Assembly (NCBI GenBank): GCA_964630705.1
Contig: CAZVZH010000081.1
Location: 1 to 17,414, forward strand
Length of the DNA: 17,414 nt
Direction of reading: 5' to 3'
Origin: M3007 sp964630705
GTDB taxonomy: Bacteria > Bacteroidota > Bacteroidia > Chitinophagales > Saprospiraceae
Shown here in pieces: positions 14,743-17,414 of the stretch (position 1 is its first letter; the number at the start of each line of letters is the position of its first letter). Below the pieces are notes generated by a model, which saw nothing but the letters and a program-made list of their open reading frames with translations, had not been told where the DNA came from and searched no databases. A program made the translations under genes and the position numbers.

Positions 14743-15957
14743 ATGATTTTTCCAACTATCCACTTCCAAGGCCGCTGCCTGCTCCTTTGCCTCTCGGTTT
14801 TAGCCGTTCTGGCGTGTAGCAAAAACGGCGACGACAACCCCGAACCCGCCAAACCCACCCTGAGCATCGCCGATATCAGCCAACCGGAAGGCAACGCCAA
14901 CAACGCGCTGCAACTCACCGTTCGGCTGAGCGCCCCGGCGACCGCCAATGTGCTGGTCAACTACTCCACCCTCGACGGCACGGCCGCTGCCGGCGCCGAC
15001 TACGTGGCTGTCGCCAATGCCGACCTTTTGTTCACGGCCGGCCAAACGGAAAAAACCATCAGCATCACGGTCGTCGGCGACAACATCAAGGAAGCCGACG
15101 AGTATTTCGAACTGTTGCTGCTCAACCCGGTGAACGCTACGCTGGCGCAGGCCCGGGCCAAAGTCACCCTGCTCAACGACGACAGCGACAACCAGCTCAT
15201 CATTCCCGCCACCGGTTACAACACGCCGCTCAGCTACCCCGGCCGCAGCCTGGTTTGGCAGGACGAGTTCGACGGCAACAGCCTCGACGCCAACTTCTGG
15301 ACCCACGAAACCGGCACCGGCCAGGGCGGCTGGGGCAATAACGAACTGCAACATTACCGCCCGGAAAACACCTATTTTCAAAGCGGCAAACTCATCATCG
15401 AAGCCCGGCAGGAAAACTTTGGCGGCAGCAACTACACCTCCTCCCGCCTGATCACCAAGGGTAAAAAAGAATTTCAATACGGCCGGATCGACATCCGCGC
15501 GGCCCTGCCCGAAGGCCAGGGCTTGTGGCCGGCGCTGTGGATGCTGGGCAGCGACTTTTCGCAAGTGGGCTGGCCCGCCTGCGGCGAAATCGACATCATG
15601 GAAATCATCGGCAGCCAACCCGGCCGCGTACATGGCACGGTGCACTACGGCGCCAGCCCGGCTACGCATCAGCAAAACGGCGGCTCGCGCGCGTTGAGCG
15701 GCGGGGCCAAGTTTTCGGAAGCCTTCCACGTATTTTCACTCGAATGGGAACCCAATCGCCTCCGGTGGTACCTCGACGACGTACAGTTTCACGAAGCCAC
15801 GCCGGCTACGCTGGGCAACGGCCAGCCCTGGCCCTTCAACCAACCGTTCTTTTTTATTTTCAACGTAGCCGTCGGCGGCAACTGGCCGGGCAGCCCCGAC
15901 GCCAGCACCCAATTTCCGCAGCGCATGATTGTCGACTATGTTCGGGTGTTTCAGTAG
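14743..15957 (+). CDS. Calx-beta/GH16 lipoprotein, laminarinase-type endo-beta-glucanase
   Basis: This 404-residue enzyme is a lipoprotein with lipobox VLAC (lipid Cys25) followed by SKNGDD, consistent with surface display. Residues of about 38-148 form a Calx-beta domain (LSIADISQPEGN, VNYSTLDGTAAAGADYVA, GQTEKTISITVVGDNIKEADEYFEL, ending in LLNDD), probably a spacer or binding module. The GH16 domain, about 156-404, carries the motif GEIDIMEII with catalytic E282, D284 and E287, plus LVWQDEFDG, GWGNNELQHYRPENT, YGRIDIRAALPEGQGLWPALWMLG, FFFIFNVAVGGNWPG and DYVRVF. It resembles known laminarinases more closely than the first GH16 does. The cleavage specificity (beta-1,3 or mixed-linkage) is inferred from family and context. 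Its last 7 bases overlap the 3' end of the opposing methyltransferase gene. Confidence 0.95.
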   Translation: MIFPTIHFQGRCLLLCLSVLAVLACSKNGDDNPEPAKPTLSIADISQPEGNANNALQLTVRLSAPATANVLVNYSTLDGTAAAGADYVAVANADLLFTAGQTEKTISITVVGDNIKEADEYFELLLLNPVNATLAQARAKVTLLNDDSDNQLIIPATGYNTPLSYPGRSLVWQDEFDGNSLDANFWTHETGTGQGGWGNNELQHYRPENTYFQSGKLIIEARQENFGGSNYTSSRLITKGKKEFQYGRIDIRAALPEGQGLWPALWMLGSDFSQVGWPACGEIDIMEIIGSQPGRVHGTVHYGASPATHQQNGGSRALSGGAKFSEAFHVFSLEWEPNRLRWYLDDVQFHEATPATLGNGQPWPFNQPFFFIFNVAVGGNWPGSPDASTQFPQRMIVDYVRVFQ

Positions 15958-17339
15958 TGGCCTTTTTCCAGGTCCATTCGAATACGCCGTTCCTGCGGCA
16001 AATAGTTGTTCCAGCGGTTGGGCAGCAGTTTGAGCCAACCCAGGTTGAGGCCCCGGTAGCGGGCCAGGGCCCAACCTTTTTGCGGAGCGCCCGGCGGCAG
16101 CTCGAATACTTCTTTTTTTAAAAACCGCAGCGCCTGCTCGCGGGAAAACTCCACGGAGGGCAGTTCGGCCGAACAAGCGGCGTGCAGGGCCAGTGCATGG
16201 TTAGGGATAAAATCCTGCCCTTTGAACGCGCCGGCATGCAGTCCGAACCATTTGTTTTTCAACACCTTGTCGAGCAAGCGCATCCAGGGCTCCAGCATTT
16301 CCGGCAGGGCCAGCACCTCGCCGCCTGGCGTTTGAAAAAAACGGAGCGGAGCATAGGGCCGGAACCAGGGCTCCAGCTGCGGCAGCAATTTTTTAGACAA
16401 GGGCGCCAGGTTGCGGTAGCCCGGAGGCGCGGGGTAGATGCCCGCCGCGCCGTTTTGTTTTTGAAAAACAGCCAGGAAAAATCCTTCGCCGGCCAGGCGG
16501 TGCGGATAAAACTGGTAACCGATGGGCCGCTCTTCGATGCCCCATTCGGCCGGCACCTTCAGGCGCAGGGGTACGAGGCCGTCAAATTCGCGGCAAAGCC
16601 AGGCAGCGTTGTCGTCGTTTTCCTGGCTGTTGTAGGTACAGGTGGAATAAGCCAGCAGTCCGCCCGGCGCCAAAGCTTCCACCGCCGGCGCGAGGATGCG
16701 TTTTTGGCGGGCCGCACAGCGTTCGACCTGGGCGGGCGACCATTCGGCGCGGGCGGCCGGGTCTTTGCGAAACAAACCTTCGCCGCTGCAGGGGGCGTCG
16801 ACGAGCACCAGGTCGAACCAGCCGCGCAGCGGGGCAATATCCTCCGCTTCGGCGCTGCTCACGGCCGTACCGGGCGCGCCCCAGCGCTCCAGGTTTTCGC
16901 GCAGGATGCCCGTGCGCGAGCGGATTACCTCGTTGGAAAGCACCAGGCTTTGGGGCAAGGCGCCGAGCAAGAGGCTGCTTTTTCCGCCGGGCGCCGCGCA
17001 GAGGTCGAGGATTTTCAACGGCGCGTCGGCCGCCCAGGTTTGGCGGGCCACCTCAGCCAAAAACATCGAAGAGGCTTCCTGCACGTAGTAGGCGCCCGCG
17101 TGCCAGTGCGGGTCGAGGGTGAAAACCGGCCGTTCGCTCAGGTAGCAGCCCTCGGCGCACCAGGGCACCGGGCCCGCTTCCGGCAAATCAGAGCCGGTGC
17201 TGCTGGCTTTTTTCAGGGGATTCCAACGGATGCTCACCGGCGCGGGCTCGGCCAGGGCAGCGGCAAAAGCCGGGTAGTCGGCGGCCAGCAGCGCCTGCAT
17301 TTGTTGCTCAAACGGGGAAGGAAGCAGTTGATCGGTCAT
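15951..17339 (-). CDS. rsmF: RsmF-type rRNA (cytosine-C5)-methyltransferase (NOL1/NOP2/Sun family)
   Basis: This 462-residue cytoplasmic enzyme probably methylates C5 of a cytosine in 16S rRNA using S-adenosylmethionine. The SAM-binding motif LDLCAAPGGKSS lies near residues 107-118. The two conserved cysteines of m5C RNA methyltransferases are present: Cys184 in DAPCSGEGLFRKD and Cys234 in YSTCTYNSQEND, the latter the expected nucleophile. The N-terminal RWNPLKK and a C-terminal PUA-like tail of about 150 residues match RsmF (YebU). The reading frame extends upstream to a GTG at 17363, but ATG at 17339 starts at MTDQLLPSPFEQQM, the normal family N-terminus. It is a housekeeping gene unrelated to the PUL and converges on it. 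Which rRNA base is modified in this organism cannot be read from sequence. Confidence 0.88.
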   Translation of the reverse strand: MTDQLLPSPFEQQMQALLAADYPAFAAALAEPAPVSIRWNPLKKASSTGSDLPEAGPVPWCAEGCYLSERPVFTLDPHWHAGAYYVQEASSMFLAEVARQTWAADAPLKILDLCAAPGGKSSLLLGALPQSLVLSNEVIRSRTGILRENLERWGAPGTAVSSAEAEDIAPLRGWFDLVLVDAPCSGEGLFRKDPAARAEWSPAQVERCAARQKRILAPAVEALAPGGLLAYSTCTYNSQENDDNAAWLCREFDGLVPLRLKVPAEWGIEERPIGYQFYPHRLAGEGFFLAVFQKQNGAAGIYPAPPGYRNLAPLSKKLLPQLEPWFRPYAPLRFFQTPGGEVLALPEMLEPWMRLLDKVLKNKWFGLHAGAFKGQDFIPNHALALHAACSAELPSVEFSREQALRFLKKEVFELPPGAPQKGWALARYRGLNLGWLKLLPNRWNNYLPQERRIRMDLEKGHY

Positions 17340-17375
17340 GTTGTGCGTGGTCAGTCTAGGCACTTTCGCTCAAAA

Positions 17376-17414
17376 ACTTTTCAAATTGGACTTTTCAAAT
17401 TGGACTTTTGACTT
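17376..17414. repeat. Tandem 14-bp repeats at the right end of the window
   Basis: ACTTTTCAAATTGG occurs twice in a row (17376-17389 and 17390-17403), followed by ACTTTTGACTT (17404-17414), where the window stops. The unit shares TTTTCAAATTG with the SusC-SusD gap (8784-8794) and TTTTGACTT with the arm at 5674-5692. It lies upstream of the methyltransferase start and may continue beyond the window. It looks like a copy of a dispersed intergenic repeat. Confidence 0.7.

Noticed and set aside
17340..17363. GTG start at 17363 for the methyltransferase
   Set aside because: It adds eight residues (MPRLTTHN) not typical of RsmF N-termini; the ATG at 17339 fits the family better.
16182..17411. A 409-codon open frame antisense to the methyltransferase gene
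   Set aside because: It mirrors a gene with complete catalytic motifs; the antisense product is Arg/Gln/Gly rich with no family resemblance.

Overview
The window looks like part of the chromosome of a Bacteroidota member. The evidence is a SusC/SusD pair, a C-terminal type IX secretion (T9SS) sorting domain, lipoproteins with acidic residues just after the lipid cysteine, A-rich leaders without clear Shine-Dalgarno sites, and a TAnnTTTG-type -7 element. Coding DNA is GC-rich (GCC/GGC/CTC codons) while intergenic DNA is AT-rich. A GC-rich Saprospiria/Lewinella-like lineage would fit, but that placement is a guess.

Layout. Bases 1-194 (minus) hold the 5' end of a secreted protein with a carboxypeptidase-regulatory-like domain, probably another TonB-dependent receptor. 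Bases 408-3290 (minus) encode a membrane-tethered one-component regulator: periplasmic propeller, Y_Y_Y domain, one membrane helix, coiled coil and LuxR-type HTH. A 219-bp divergent region with repeated TTGTCGTA motifs separates it from a plus-strand polysaccharide utilization locus (PUL) at 3510-15957. In order, the PUL encodes a four-module non-catalytic T9SS-sorted carbohydrate-binding-like protein, a SusC-like TonB receptor, a SusD-like lipoprotein, a PKD-domain lipoprotein, a GH16 glucanase, a BglX-like GH3 beta-glucosidase, and a Calx-beta/GH16 lipoprotein. Bases 15951-17339 (minus) encode an RsmF-type rRNA m5C methyltransferase that overlaps the last PUL gene tail to tail by 7 bp.

How the genes fit together. 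Two GH16 enzymes, one GH3, SusCD and a PKD surface protein are the usual set for laminarin or mixed-linkage beta-glucan in Bacteroidota. The expected flow is surface capture (CBM-like, SusD and PKD proteins), endo-cleavage by surface GH16 enzymes, import through SusC, and periplasmic hydrolysis to glucose by GH3. The divergent regulator probably senses an oligosaccharide in the periplasm and controls the locus. The substrate is inferred from family composition and is not proven.

No gap exceeds 300 bases. The gaps of 213 bp (195-407), 219 bp (3291-3509), 161 bp (5571-5731), 140 bp (8783-8922), 222 bp (10432-10653) and 148 bp (12324-12471) hold inverted repeats, candidate operators and one strong terminator hairpin, described below. 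I saw no tRNA, rRNA, CRISPR array, insertion sequence or integrase. The least ordinary elements are the TTGTCGTA cluster, a terminator with a competing stem just before the GH3 gene, a perfect 19-bp inverted repeat before the SusC gene, and the duplicated-module CBM-like protein.
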